Assembly (NCBI RefSeq): GCF_023065955.2
Contig: NW_026622764.1
Coordinates: forward strand, 75,757,333 to 75,821,332
Reading direction: 5' to 3'
Origin: Ursus arctos
Taxonomy: Eukaryota; Chordata; Mammalia; Carnivora; Ursidae
DNA: 64,000 nt
Shown here piece after piece: positions 1-11,400 of this stretch. How positions within the stretch are numbered: the first letter of the stretch is position 1; each line of letters begins with the position of its first letter. Under the pieces are notes generated by a model that was not told the origin of the DNA, did not search any database, and saw nothing but the letters and a program-made list of their open reading frames with translations. A program made the position numbers and the translations under genes.

Positions 1-33
1 AGACGCTCAACCGCTGTGCCACCCAGGCACCCC
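1..33 (-). mobile_element. SINEC head, cut by window edge
   Basis: The first 33 bases are the reverse complement of the tRNA-derived head of a carnivore SINE (GGGGTGCCTGGGTGGCAC form). The body lies outside the window. Confidence 0.85.
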
Positions 34-35
34 AT

Positions 36-354
36 GTGGATGAACTTTGAAGACATTATACTAAGTGAAATAAGCTAGACACAAAAGGACAAATACTGTA
101 TGATTCCATTTATATGAGGTCCCTAGAGTAGGCAAATTCGTAGCAACAGAAAACAGAATAAAGGTTACAGGGGCTGGTGGCAGAAAAGAATGGAGTTAGT
201 GTTTCATGGGTATGGGGTTTCAATTTGTGATGATTAAAAAGTTCTGATAGTGGTTGCAAAATAATGAATACTTAATGCCACTACACTGTACATTTAAAAA
301 TGGCTAAAATGGTTAAAATTTTTGTTATGTGTATTTTGCCACAGTAAAAAAAAA
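36..354 (+). mobile_element. Old L1 3' end (ORF2 tail and 3'UTR)
   Basis: It opens with the typical L1 ORF2 end (ACTAAGTGAAATAAG, then GATTCCATTTATATGAGGT). It closes with the ACTGTACATTTAAAAATGG ... TGTATTTTGCCACAGTAAAA tail seen in L1MA/L1MB-type elements. Substitutions are frequent, so it is old. Subfamily not resolved. Confidence 0.75.
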
Positions 355-968
355 AGTGAGACCCTTTGACCAAGTGCAATCCAAGGACCTTTTTGAATCC
401 CGATCTGAGCACACTAGAAAAAATTTTTTTCTGAAACAGGGACATTTGTAAAAGTGATATGACTTTGATAATATTGAGGAATTATTGATAATTTTTTAGG
501 TGTGGCAGATATATTTGTGGGGAGGAAACAGTCTTTTTAGAGATACAACTTGAATTTTCTAATACGAAATGATATATTGAGATTTGTTTCAAAATAATCC
601 AGTGGGGGGGCCTGGGTGGCTCAGTCTGTCAAGTATCTGACTTCGGCTCAGGTCATGATCACAGGGTCCTGAAATAGAGTCCTGAGTTGGGCTCAGTGCT
701 CAGCAGGAAGTCTGCTTCTCCCCCTCCCTCTGCCCCTCTGCTTGCTTGTGCACTCTCTCTCTCTCTCTCTCTTTCTCAAATAAGTAAATAAAGTCTTTAA
801 AAAAAAAATAATCCAGTGCAAAGTGGGGTGAAGGGAGTAAAAAAAGGTATAGATAAAACAAGATCTGCCATGAATTAATTACTAAAGTTGATATATATAT
901 TACAGTTATTTATTATATTCTCTCTACTTTTGTGTATGATTGAAGTTTTCCACGATAAAGTTTTTTTA
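355..968 (+). mobile_element. Old L1M 3'UTR, split by a SINE
   Basis: The L1M-type 3'UTR runs from CAAGTGCAATCCAAGGACC through GGAATTATTGATAATTTTTTAG to the end motif TTCTCTCTACTTTTGTGTATG ... TTTTCCACGATAAAG. The SINE at 605-806 sits inside it, and the two halves join cleanly once the SINE is removed. No reading frame survives. Confidence 0.7.
605..806 (+). mobile_element. SINEC, older subfamily
   Basis: Head GCCTGGGTGGCTCAG, a CT-rich stretch, then AAATAAGTAAATAAAGTCTTT and poly(A). It is flanked by a direct repeat AATAATCCAGTG (593-604 and about 807-818), the target-site duplication in the host L1. Confidence 0.9.
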
Positions 969-1978
969 ATTGTGTATTTTGTTATTATATCAAACTTATG
1001 ACCCAGAGGGAAAATTTTTTTTAGCTTATCAGGAAGCCATGATTTACAGGACACTGTTTCTATATTTATTGCTATTCTTTTCATTGCACGCACATAAAAC
1101 CAGACACTATCTATTTGCACAAGAAAGGACAGGCATAGAGCTAGTGGCCAGACACAGAGCTAGCTTCAAGTTCAGTTTAATCCAGGGCTCAGACATCACC
1201 AGTATCCATCTTTCAGGCCTGCCAATTAAAGATTGGCTACATTCTCAGGCCCTAAACACTGGCTCTCTGACAGTTCCAGGCACTCTGTCCATTGCTTCAC
1301 ATTCCTAAGTGAAGCATTCTCACATCATCAAAGCCCAGGAGGGTAAGGAAGGAAAAAAAAAAAAAAGTGAATGATTTGGTATTCTCGTCAGAAATTCCAC
1401 TTAGTGGAATCTTAGTGACCCAGCTTGGGTCAAGGCCCATCCCTGAACTAGTCCCTGCAGCCAGACTAATGGAACCTGCTCATTAGCTTGGGTCAGCTTT
1501 TTGCCCATCTCTGCACCAATTCAGTGAAAGTACGATGATTAGCTTAGGTCTGTCAGCATCTATCTTCAAAGGTCAGGATGGTCGTCCTACCAAAACTGCG
1601 TGTTAGAGAATGGGGAAGGAATGGTTTCCCAAAGGAAAATCAAGTTACTGCTGCAAAGATTTAATTAATCTCATTTTAAATAATATAGTTTGACCTTTTG
1701 TATATTGAGATCTCTGTTACTCTACTGAATTCTTAAATTTACTTCACTTGAGATGTTATGAGTAGTGAAATTTGGGTAGAAATTGCATGAAGTGCCATGC
1801 AAATAAAACCTGTAGTGGATACCTATTATTTGCTAGCCAACATCCATTCCCCTTTTTTACTAGTGAATAGTAACCTGATGAAAAAACATATCTTTTTAAA
1901 TTATTAGTACTGTACTTAACTCTATTATAAAAGTTTTCCACTGTAACAAAGAAAGGTAAATTAAAGTAAAATTGTGTG
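969..1978. other. Intronic DNA, no gene seen
   Basis: An open frame of 112 codons at 970-1308 has no recognisable domain and no codon signal that I can see. The stretch resembles degraded interspersed repeat but I cannot name a family. It contains the degenerate direct repeat listed at 1422-1560. Confidence 0.5.
1422..1560. repeat. Degenerate direct repeat with AGCTTGGGTC units
   Basis: AGCTTGGGTC at 1422 and 1485 and AGCTTAGGTC at 1541 begin successive blocks of 63 and 56 bases that share 'CCCATCyCTGmACyA'. This looks like an old internal duplication, perhaps inside an ancient transposon. Confidence 0.5.
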
Positions 1979-2163
1979 TTTTTTTTAATTTTTTTCTTCC
2001 CCTCACTTTTTTGAGGGGGGAGGGGCAGAGGGAGAGAGAGAGAATCCTAAGCAGGCTCCACGCCCAGCACCAGATGCAGGGATCAGTCTCACAACCCTGA
2101 GATCATGACCTGAGCAGAAATCAAGAGGCAGACGCTTAAGCAACTGAGTCACCCAGGTGCCCC
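1979..2163 (-). mobile_element. SINEC, antisense to MICU2, next to exon acceptor
   Basis: The reverse complement gives a full SINE (GGGGCACCTGGGTGACTCAG head at 2163, poly(A) as T-run at 1979-1997). It ends 107 bases before the exon at 2271. On the + strand its T-run and pyrimidine-rich tail could imitate a polypyrimidine tract. Confidence 0.9.
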
Positions 2164-2270
2164 AAAAGATGTGTTTTTAATTAGGTGGAGTTTCCATATA
2201 GTATCTGTATATGATTACTTCTAAGCCTTCTAAAATTTACCTTCTGATGTTTTTATTTTATCTCTTTCAG

Positions 2271-2318
2271 GACTAATTTCGTATACTGAGTATCTTTTCT
2301 TGCTTACAATCCTCACTA
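2271..2318 (+). CDS. MICU2: MICU2 exon: segment just before EF-hand 1
   Basis: This 48-base exon follows TCTCTTTCAG and is followed by GTAAGT. With the last base of the previous exon supplying the first G of a Gly codon, it reads GLISYTEYLFLLTILT and ends one base into the next codon (phase 1 in, phase 1 out). MICU2 is a mitochondrial intermembrane-space protein that pairs with MICU1 to gate the calcium uniporter MCU. The peptide matches my recollection of mammalian MICU2 upstream of EF-hand 1 (roughly residues 156-171 in human numbering, from memory). The preceding exon is outside the window. Short length is the main uncertainty, but phase and order agree with the next three exons. Confidence 0.93.
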
Positions 2319-2574
2319 GTAAGTACCCCACAGTTTTTCTCAGTGATCGTGTGAAATTCTCTGTTCTTACCAAACAAGATTTTTGTAAGTTTGGTATTTA
2401 TGTCTTTATCATTAAAACATTACTGCTACCTTAGTTTCTGTATCAACAAAATGATACTGTTGGATTAGATTAGCCCTTCTGCTTCTTTTGTACTGTGGCT
2501 CCCCATAACTCTGTCTCCTTAAAAGACTTGTTGAACAGAAGAGATTCAGACTTAGATTTCACATGTCTAAAAAA

Positions 2575-2965
2575 AACCCTTATCAGACATTCTTCAAAAT
2601 TTCTGATCAGTACTCTTCAGACTGGTCATGAAAATCAAGGAAAGAGTGAAAAAATTTTCACAACTTGGAGCAGAGTAAGGAGACCTAACAACTAAAGGCA
2701 ACATGGTTTCTTGTGTTTGACCCTAAAATAGAAAAAATAGCATTAGTGGAAAAACTTGAAATCCAAATAAAGTCTGTAGTTCAGTTTAAAATGCTATTAC
2801 CAGTGTTAATTTCTTAGTTTTGACGATGATACTGTAGTTATAGAAGATATTAACATTAGAGGAAGCTGGCTGAAGAGTATATGAGAAGTCACTATACTAT
2901 CTTTACAACATTTCTTAGGTCTAAAATTATTTCAAAATAAAAAAATTTTTAAAACCATACTCTGA
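2575..2965 (+). mobile_element. Old L1 3'UTR
   Basis: Recognisable L1MB/L1MC-type 3' end: CTGATCAGTACTCTTCAGAC, AAATCCAAATAAAGTCTGTAG, GATATTAACATTAGAGGAAG and the end motif CTAAAATTATTTCAAAATAAAA. An open frame at 2495-2695 overlaps its start and is not a gene. Confidence 0.7.
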
Positions 2966-3288
2966 GAAAGGTAAATAAAGAGTAATAATCAGTGTGAAAA
3001 TAGCCAGATTACTATAAGAATATAGGAAGACCCCTGGTTGAGTTAAAGAAATAAGTTCTCAAATTAATTTTACTTTAAAAAGCAGAGCACTTAATAGTAG
3101 AACAGCAGAGCCATGAAAATATATCAGCCTTTGAAAATTGTTATAATAAGGAGAGATCATTTTTTCTGTTTAGGCACTTATGTAATAGTTTCTAGAAGTT
3201 TTTTCCAAATTTGAAGACCTATAGATCAGTAAGTAATTTGCATTTCACCAACATTTAAATTAACTATTCACTTTTCACTTAATTGCAG

Positions 3289-3371
3289 AACCTCATACTG
3301 GGTTTCATGTTGCTTTTAAAATGCTGGATGCAGATGGTAATGAGATGGTTGAGAAAAAGGAATTTTTTAAG
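3289..3371 (+). CDS. MICU2: MICU2 exon: EF-hand 1 calcium loop
   Basis: This 83-base exon has acceptor TTAATTGCAG and donor GTAAGT. Two bases complete a Lys codon begun in the previous exon; 27 codons follow, ending at a codon boundary. It encodes PHTGFHVAFKML and then the 12-residue EF-hand loop D-A-D-G-N-E-M-V-E-K-K-E. Loop positions 1, 3, 5 (D, D, N) and 12 (E) are the standard calcium ligands, so EF-hand 1 looks functional. In the family this hand senses calcium and controls uniporter gating through the MICU1 partner. Differences from the human loop as I remember it (A for T, V for I, K for R) are conservative. No frameshift or stop. Confidence 0.97.
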
Positions 3372-4119
3372 GTAAGTAAGATTCTACTTATTTTTAGTTT
3401 ATCATGAACCACTTGGATGTTTGTGTGATTTTACATTTCCATAAAAATTTAAATTATATCCACTGCTTACATATGAAATGTCAAATCATTTATACATTCA
3501 AAAGTGTTTAATTTCCCATAATACAACTGAGGAAACTGTTAAGGAACACAACATAAGATTCCTGTGGGAGAAATGAGCTTATGCATCTACATTTTTTTAG
3601 CGTTTTATTTTTATGATTCCAGCAGATAATACAATAGAAAGGGCCTCATAGATATGTTCAGAATTATTCTTATACACCCCTACCCCCAAGAAAGGAATAA
3701 GAAAAATTAAAACTTAAGCCTTCATAAAGCATAGGGGAAAAAATGAAAAAGCTACAAATAGGTATAAATGCATGCAGATTTTCCAGGAATTTGCTAAAGC
3801 TAGTATTTGAAAAGCTGAAAATATGTTTAAATGAAAATAGGTTTCCAAGACAACTCTAGGACATACAACCAGTAAATTTCACTACATTCCAGAATTCATG
3901 GTGATATTAAAAAGTACTTTAGTGCACATAAACTGTTGGGTGTGTGCCAGAGTTAAATGTTACTAATGTATTAGAGTGTTTTATGGCAAAAAAAAAAAAA
4001 AATAGAACATGTAGATAAATACATAACACAGCATTTGGTACATACTAACTTCTTAGAACTACCATTGATAATTACTGAGTACATATATAAATGACTACTT
4101 TATGACTTGTTAAAAAAAA
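3372..4119. other. Intronic DNA, nothing recognised
   Basis: AT-rich intron sequence after the EF-hand exon, with short A-runs (about 3989-4002). No repeat family, RNA or open frame could be supported. Confidence 0.5.
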
Positions 4120-4765
4120 GTCTTTGAGACGTGATGTAAATGGAACTCTGTTACGTTGCTGGTGGGAATATAAAATGATATACACATTTTGGAAAACAAA
4201 AGTGGCAGCTTCTTAATGTATACTCAGCATAGGACTTGGCAATTCCACTCCTATGTATTTAGTCAAAAAGAAGAAAACATCTGTTCACCCAAAGACCTGT
4301 ATGTGAATATTCATAACAACTTTATTCATAATAGGCCCAAACTGGAAACAACCTAAGTGTTCATCAAGTGACTGGGTAAACAAATTGTATCCATACAATA
4401 GAATACTACTCAGCATTAAAAGGAACAACTTACTAGTAAGTACAACAACAGGGATGAATCTAATAAGTGAAGGAAAAAGTGTATATACAGTGTGAGTCCT
4501 TTGATACGAAACTCTAGAAAAGGAACATAGTCTATACTAACAGAAAGCAGATCATTGGTTCCCTGGGGCTGAGAGGGAGCAAGGAATTGACTGCAAATTG
4601 ACAGCAGCGTCCATGAGGGAATCGCCTGATGTGCTGGAAATATTTTAGATCTTGATTAGGATGGTAGTGACATGGGTGTATTAATTCGTTACAGCTCATC
4701 AAACTGTATATTTAAACAAATGCATTTTATTGTATATGAATTATACCTCAGTAAACACCTTGGAC
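4120..4765 (+). mobile_element. Old L1 ORF2 tail and 3' end
   Basis: The ORF2 C-terminal coding region is visible as DNA: TTGCTGGTGGGAATATAAAATG, AATTCCACTCCTATGTATTTA, TGGAAACAACCTAAGTGTTCATC and AATAGAATACTACTCAGC. These are followed by a 3'UTR with GGTTCCCTGGGGCTGAG and ending GTATATGAATTATACCTCAGTAAA. Stops interrupt every frame. Confidence 0.8.
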
Positions 4766-5210
4766 AACGTTTCATTCCACAGCTCTGCAGATTTAATTAC
4801 TGAGATACTGGTTTTATGTAGAAGAAACTGTCTCAAAGACTAGAAACAAAGGACATAGCAAAAGGTTCTAACCAGAGAATAAATTTATAGAACAGTGGGA
4901 TCCAATAAAAAGGCTTATTTAACATTTTAGAAATTATCTGGAAGAGGGTATAAAGAGTGTATAAATCTAAGCATATGGGGGAACTAAGATTAATGACATA
5001 AACATCTATGTGAGCGGGCAGTAAAGTAGCAGATGAAATTCTTAGTATTTTAGCTTAAAGCGTAGTAGAACCCATCTTACCCAATGTGGCCACTATCAGT
5101 ATAGTTCAATTAATTAAAAGAATCTGTTAAAGGAATAAATTTTAAAAATAAAGATACCTAAATAACAGACATTTTAATTAAGTAAATGCACATCCATTTT
5201 AGAACCAAGT
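4766..5210. other. Intronic DNA, nothing recognised
   Basis: No gene, RNA or nameable repeat seen. The sequence is AT-rich. Confidence 0.45.
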
Positions 5211-5391
5211 CTTTTTTTTTAAGATTTTATTTATTAGAGCGCGTGCGCACACACGCACAGAGGGAGAGTGAGAAGGAGAAGCAGACTCCCTGATGAGCAG
5301 AGAGCCTGACACTGGGTTCAATCTCAGGACCCTGAGATCATGACCTGAGCCAAAGGCAGACGCTTAACCAACTGAGCCACCCAGGCACCCC
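5211..5391 (-). mobile_element. SINEC, older subfamily
   Basis: Reverse-strand SINE with T-run start, AAGATTTTATTTATT, and tRNA-like head at 5391. The target-site duplication AGAACCAAG flanks it (5201-5209 and 5392-5400). Confidence 0.92.
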
Positions 5392-6080
5392 AGAACCAAG
5401 GCCTTTTCTTTGAAGTGGAGCCGCTGATTGAAATTACCTGTTTTTCTTGCCTGCATATGCCCATAATTTATCATCTGCAGTTTCCAGTTTGTTTTCTTTA
5501 AAGTGAAGAAAAAATGTAAAGACAGGTATGAAGCAGTCTGAATGTAGGATCCTTCAAGATCTTTGTGATTTTTCCCGCTCTTTACAGTCTTACCCTAATT
5601 AGAGGCAACTTTTTTTAGTAGTGTCTTAATAACAAAACTCTAAAGTATTCGTCCTTCCTTTTTTATTGAAGCAACTCTTTTCAGACTCATTTTCATTGAT
5701 ATAAATATTTGCATTATTGCAAGTGGAACACACACACACATACAAAATCAAGCTGACCACCAGAATAGGAACAAGTGCAGGATATCCCATCATGGTTTCC
5801 TTATTGCAGTTTCTAATGGGATCTGGCAGCTGCAGGTGGTTGTGGCTTACATATTTCAGGGTGTTGGCAGAGCTAAGAGACTAAATTTTATGCTTTTATA
5901 TTTGGAGTTTATATCACCATTCAGAAAGAAGATTTAAACAGTCTCTGTGCTTAATACTTCCATTTCAGGCTCTTCTGATTTTTCACCAAATTTACTTGTC
6001 TTTGAAGCTACATTCTCTCCTAAGCCAAAAAGGAAAACCAATGTCCCAGTGTCCCTGTGTAGTTAACTTCTCCTCCAACA
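5392..6080. other. Intronic DNA, nothing recognised
   Basis: Unassigned intron sequence with a very short CA run at 5729-5741. No coding signal. Confidence 0.45.
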
Positions 6081-6297
6081 GGGTGCCTGGGTGGCTCAGT
6101 CAGTTAAGTGTCTACCTTTGGCTCAAGTCATGACAGGGTCCTGGGATCAAGCCCTGCATTGGGCTCCCTGCTCAGCAGGGAGCCTGTTTCTCCCTCTCCC
6201 TCTGCCACTCCCCTTGCTTGTGCGCTTGCATGCACACGCGCTCTCTCTTTCTGTCTCTCTCAAATAAATTAATAAAATCTTTAAAAAACAAACAAAC
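6081..6297 (+). mobile_element. SINEC
   Basis: Head GGGTGCCTGGGTGGCTCAG, CT-rich tail, then AATAAATTAATAAAATCTTT and A-rich end. AACTTCTCC is present on both sides (about 6065 and 6295), a likely target-site duplication. Confidence 0.92.
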
Positions 6298-6880
6298 TTC
6301 TCCAGCTTTCCGGTGTTTCCAGAAAGCCCTATTACTTCACAGTAATATTTAATAAAATTATGTAATTACAGAAACAAGTGCAATGAGCATAATTGGTTTG
6401 GAAACACAAAAGATTTAAACTAAATAAACACTGAGCTCAGCTGCTGAGAGCAGGAGTGTGCAAGCATTCTTAAGATTTGCCGAGAGCTTTCTATGAACAT
6501 CTATCATGGAGTTCTACAGGGGGAGCAGGGAGCATTGATTAATCTGCTGAATTGGTTATGTGGAAGCCAATTAAGATTTTTTTTACATTTTATTTAAGGA
6601 AAAAGAACCCAGTATACAATTATAGGAAATTGAATTCTGGAAGATCTAGAAGGGAATGAGTTCAGCATAACCGTAGACTAGTCTCAATACTTTAGATCAG
6701 TATGTTGGTGTGAAATTCCAGAAAGTATCCTAAAACATGTAGAAAATATACCCTCACACCAAAACAGATACCTTTGGATTTTTGTGTGGTTATGGGCACT
6801 TCATGAAATACACAGAACTGAAATAATGGGAGGTGAGAAGCTTCTTTCTGAGGACCCATTTTAAGAATAGGACTGATGGT
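6298..6880. other. Intronic DNA, nothing recognised
   Basis: No gene or clear repeat found. Confidence 0.45.
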
Positions 6881-7094
6881 GGGGCACCTGGGTAGTGCAG
6901 TCCTTTAAGAATCCAACTCTTGGTTTCAGCTCAGGTCACAGTCTCAGGGTCGTGGGATCGAGCCCTGCATAGGGCTCTGCTCTCAGTGCGGAGTCTGCTT
7001 GAGATACTCTCTCTCCCTCTCCCTTTGCCCCTCACCTATGCTCACTTGTGTGCACGCTCTCTCTCTCTCTCTTTCAAATAAATCTAAAAAAAAA
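6881..7094 (+). mobile_element. SINEC, diverged
   Basis: Head GGGGCACCTGGGTAGTGCAG, GGATCGAGCCCTGC B-box-like region, CT repeat at 7056-7073 and a short A tail. The divergence suggests an older copy. Confidence 0.88.
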
Positions 7095-7380
7095 TGGGAC
7101 TCATGGAAAGGAAAATACTGCATAGTCTTACTTCTGTGTGGACTCTTAACAAAAAACCAAGCTCCTAGGAAAAGAGATCAGATTTGTGCTTATCAGAGGC
7201 AGGATTGGGAGGAGTGGGAATAGGAGAAGGTGGTCAAAATGTACAAACTTCCAGGTAGAAGATAAATAAGTACTAGGAGTGTAATATGCAACAGGACAAC
7301 CATAGTTAACACTCCTGTGTGGTACATAGGAAATTGGTTAAAAGAGTAATTCCTGGGAGTTCTCATAACAAGGAGAAAAC
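7095..7380 (+). mobile_element. L1 3'UTR fragment
   Basis: Typical L1 3'UTR landmarks: CATAGTCTTACTTCTGTGTGG, TGTACAAACTTCCAGGTAGAAG, GTAATATGCAACAGGACAACC and AGTTCTCATAACAAGGAGAAAA. Confidence 0.65.
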
Positions 7381-7399
7381 TTTTTTTTTTTTTTTTTTT

Positions 7400-7858
7400 G
7401 CTTTTGCTTTTTATTGCATGTGGCTACTGAGCCCCTGAGATATGGTTTGTGGCTAAGAAACTTATGTTTTTAAATTTTAATTAATGTAAAATTTAAATTT
7501 AAAACCTGACATTTACTTCAGATATTGGGAGATTTGCACATATGTTTGAAGCAAGCTGGGTATATGGATCTACTTTTTCAATTGTAAATTTTATGAAATC
7601 TAAACACAGATAAAGTATTTCCAGTGAAATGTAACATCTAAATTGAGATGATCCTGTAAGTGTAAAATGCACACTGGATTTTGAAGAAGAGAGAAAAGAA
7701 TGTAAAATAGCTCATTTTTATATTGAATACATGATGAAATAATGTTGGGATATTAATTCATGTACATCTGTTTCTTTTTACTTTTTTATTTTTGTGGCTA
7801 CTAGAAAACTTAAAATTACTTATGTAGCTCCATTATATTTCTGTGGGACAGCACTGCT
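7400..7858 (-). mobile_element. Non-autonomous DNA-transposon-like repeat
   Basis: It is bounded by GCATGTGGCTACTGAGC and, at the other end, ATTTCTGTGGGACAGCACTGC, whose reverse complement begins CAGTGCTGTCC.ACAGAAATAT. This is the signature of a common mammalian interspersed DNA element with CAG...CTG ends. I cannot name the family with certainty. Confidence 0.5.
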
Positions 7859-8482
7859 TTAGAATATATAAGACTATAAATGCTGAGAAATCTTCAGAAA
7901 TATTTTATTATATGTCCCTCATGACAATTGTTTCAAGCGCCGAAAAAGATCTTTCTTCTGGGTTTGCAACTTAAGTAACAAAGCTGGAGGGTTCCAGAGG
8001 ATTGAAGTTGCCTGAAGTATACTTCTAGATATATGAAATTTCATTTACTGTTCAAAAAAACAGGGAGTAATCTTACAGGATTCACTTTCTCAAAGTGGTA
8101 GAAGTTAAAAGTAACAGAAAGCTATAGAGAGAACTATACTATGTGACTGCTTGAAGAGTATTTGGAAGGTTTCATGAATTCAAACATGTTCTGTGTAAGA
8201 GACATGGGTTTGAAAAAATAGAAGTTGTTTTATTACAGCATCATTGTGAATAAACATTAGCAAATCTGCTTGTTACCAAAGGAATAGTATGGATAAAGTC
8301 TACCATTGTAGAGCAACTAGTTTATAAAAGCAGCCTGGAATTCCATCAAGAAGTTGAAGGTACTTGTGAATAGACAAAATGGGAAAGAAACAAGGATTTC
8401 CAGATATCGTGGCTGTTACTCAGGACCTCAAGTAAAAAAAGTACTCAAAAAGTAAGCAAGAAAGGAAATACTAGATAGTCAT
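7859..8482. other. Intronic DNA, nothing recognised
   Basis: No supported feature before the L1 target site at 8483. Confidence 0.45.
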
Positions 8483-11400
8483 CATAAATTTATTTTTGTT
8501 TGTTTTTTTTATTATATTATGTTAGTCACCATACAGTACAACCCTGGTTTCTGAAGTAAAGTTCGATGATTCATTACTTGCATATAACACCCAGGGCACC
8601 ATGCAATACGTGCCCTCCTTACTACCCATCACCAGCCTATCCCATTCCCCCACTCCCCTCACCTCTGAAGCCCTCAGCTTGTTTCTCAGAGTCCATAGTC
8701 TCTCATGCTTCATTCCCCCTTCTGATTACCCCCCCTTTCTTTATCCCTTTTTCCCCTACCGATCTTCCTACTTCTTATGTTCCATAGATGAGAGAAATCA
8801 TATAATTGTCTTTCTCTGCTTGACTTATTTCACTTAGCATTATCTCCTCCAGTGCCGTCCATGTTGCAGCAAATGTTGAGAACTCGTTCCTTCTGATAGC
8901 TGAGTAATATTCCATTGTATATATGGACCACATCTTCTTAATCCAGTCATCTGTTGAAGGGCATCTCGGCTCCTTCCACGACTTAGCTATCGTGGACAAT
9001 GCTGCTATGAACATTGGGGTGCATATGGCCCTTCCCTTCACTAAGTCTGTACCTTTGGGGTAGATACCCAGTAGTGCAATGGCTGGATCATAGGGTAGCT
9101 CAATTTTTAACTTTTTAAGGGACCGCCACACTGTTTTCCACAGTGGCTGTACGAACTTGCATTCCCACCCACAATGTAGGAGGGATCCCGTTTCTCCACA
9201 TCCTCTCCAACAATTGTTGTTTCTTGCCTTGTCAATTTTTGTCATTCTAACTGGCGTAAGGTGGTATCTTAGTGTGGTTTTGACTTGAATTTCCCTGATG
9301 GCTAATGATTTTGAACCTTTTTTCATGTGTCTATTAGCCATTTGTATGTCTTCATTGGAAAAGTGTCTGTTCATATCTTCTGCACATTTTATGATTTGTT
9401 TATTTGTTTCTTGTGTTTTGAGTTTCAGAAGTTCTTTGTAGATCTTGGATACCAGTCTTTTATCTGTAGCATCATTTGCAAATATATTCTCCCATTCCGT
9501 GGGCTGCCTCTTAGTTTTTTTGACTGTTTCCTTGGCTGTGCAGAAGCTTTTTATCTTGACGAAGACACAGAAGTTCATTTTATCTTTTGTTTTCTCTTGC
9601 CTTTGGAGATGTGTCATGAAAAAGGTTGCTGCATCCAATGTCGTAGAGGTTGCTGCCTATGATCTCCTCTAGGATGTTGATGGATTCCTGTCTCACATCG
9701 AGGTCTTTCATCCATTTGGAGTTTATCTTTGTGTATGGTGTGAGAGAGTGGTCAAGTTTCCTTCTTTTGCATGTAGCTGTCCAATGTTCCCAGCACCATT
9801 TATTGAAGAGACTGTCTTTTTTCCACTGGATGTTTTTTCCTGCTTTATCAAAGATTAGTTGCCCAAAGAGCTGAGGATCCATTTCTGGGTTCTCTATTCT
9901 GTTCCATTGGTCCATGTGTCTGTTTTTGTGCCAGTACCATGCTGCCTTTGTGATCACAGCTTTATAGTACAACTTGAAATCTGGCATTGTGATGCCCCCA
10001 GCTTTGTTTTTCCTTTTCAAACTTCCTTGGCAATTCGTGGCCTTTCTGGTTCCACACAAATGTAAGGGCTGTTTGTTCCAGTTATTTGAAAAATGTCATT
10101 GGTATTTTGATCGGGATAGCATTGAAAGTGTAGATTGCTCTGGGTAGCATGGACATTTTAACTGTATTAATTCTTCCGATCCATGAGCATGGAATATTTT
10201 TCCATCTTTTTGTGTCTTCCTCAATGTCTCTCAAGAGTCATTTGTAGTCTAGAATTTAGATCCTTTACGTCTCTGAGTAAGTTAATTCCAAGATAACGTA
10301 TGGTTTTTGGTGCTATTGTAAATGGGATCGATTTCCTAATTTCTCTTTCTGCACTCTCATTGTTCATGTATACAAATGCAGCTGATATCTGAGCATTGAT
10401 TTTGTATCCCGCCACATTACTGAATTGCTGTATAACTTCTAGTAGTTTGGGAGTGGATTCTTTTGGGTTTTCCATATAAATTATCATGTCATCTGCGAAG
10501 AGAGACATTTTGACTTCTTCTTTGCCAATTTGGATACCTTTTATCCCTTTTTGTTGTCTGATTGCTGTTGCAAGGACTTCTAGTACTATGTTGAATAATA
10601 GTGGCGAGAGTGGGCATCCTTGTCATGTTCCTGATCTTAAGGGAAAGGTTTCCAGCTTTTACCCATTGAGAATGATATTTGCTGTAGGCTTTTCATAGGT
10701 GGTTTTTATGAGATTGAAGAATGTACCCTCTAGCCCTACACTCTGAAGGGTTTTAATCAGGAAAGGATGCTGTATTTTGTCAAATACTTTTTCTGCATCT
10801 GTTGAGAGAATCATATGATTTTTGGCTTTTTTCTTGTTGATATCATCTATCACACTGATAGATTTGCGAATGTTGAACCACCCTTGCATCCCAGGGATGA
10901 ATCCCACTTGGTCGTGATGGATAATCCTTTTAATGTACTGTTGGATCCTATTACCAAGGATCTTGTTGACCATTTTGGCGTCCATATTCATCAGGAAAAT
11001 TGGTCTGTAATTCTCCTTTTTGATGGGGTCTTTGCCTGGTTTGGGGATCAAGGTAATATTGGCCTCACAGAATGAGTTTGGTAGCTTTCCTTCTGTTTCT
11101 ATTTTTTGAAATAGCTTTAGGAGAATAGGTATTATTTCTTCTTTGAATGGTTGGTAGAATTCCCCGGGGAATCCATCAGGCCCTGGCGTTTTGTTTTTTG
11201 GAAGGTTTTTAATCACTGTTTCAATCTCTTCATAATTAATTGGCCTATTTAAAAAATCAATTTCTTCCTGTTTCAGTCTTGGTAGTTTATAGGTTTCCAG
11301 GAAGGCCTCCATCTCTTCCAGATTGCTTAATTTATTGGCATATAGCTGTTGATAAAAGTTTCTAATAATCCTTCCTATTTCATTGGTGTTGGTTGTGACC

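Noticed and set aside
970..1308. Open frame of 112 codons (+)
   Set aside because: No domain, no splice or promoter context, and degraded repeat-like surroundings. A run this long is expected by chance in 64 kb.
7056..7073. CT repeats as possible regulatory or triplex elements
   Set aside because: All the CT tracts I checked fall inside SINE tails, where they are a normal part of the element.
8566..8837. Overlapping open frames opposite the L1-A 3'UTR
   Set aside because: These are antisense shadows of the L1 3'UTR. The same Pro/Ser-rich text recurs opposite L1-B (53267-53583) and opposite the nested L1 (12501-12716).
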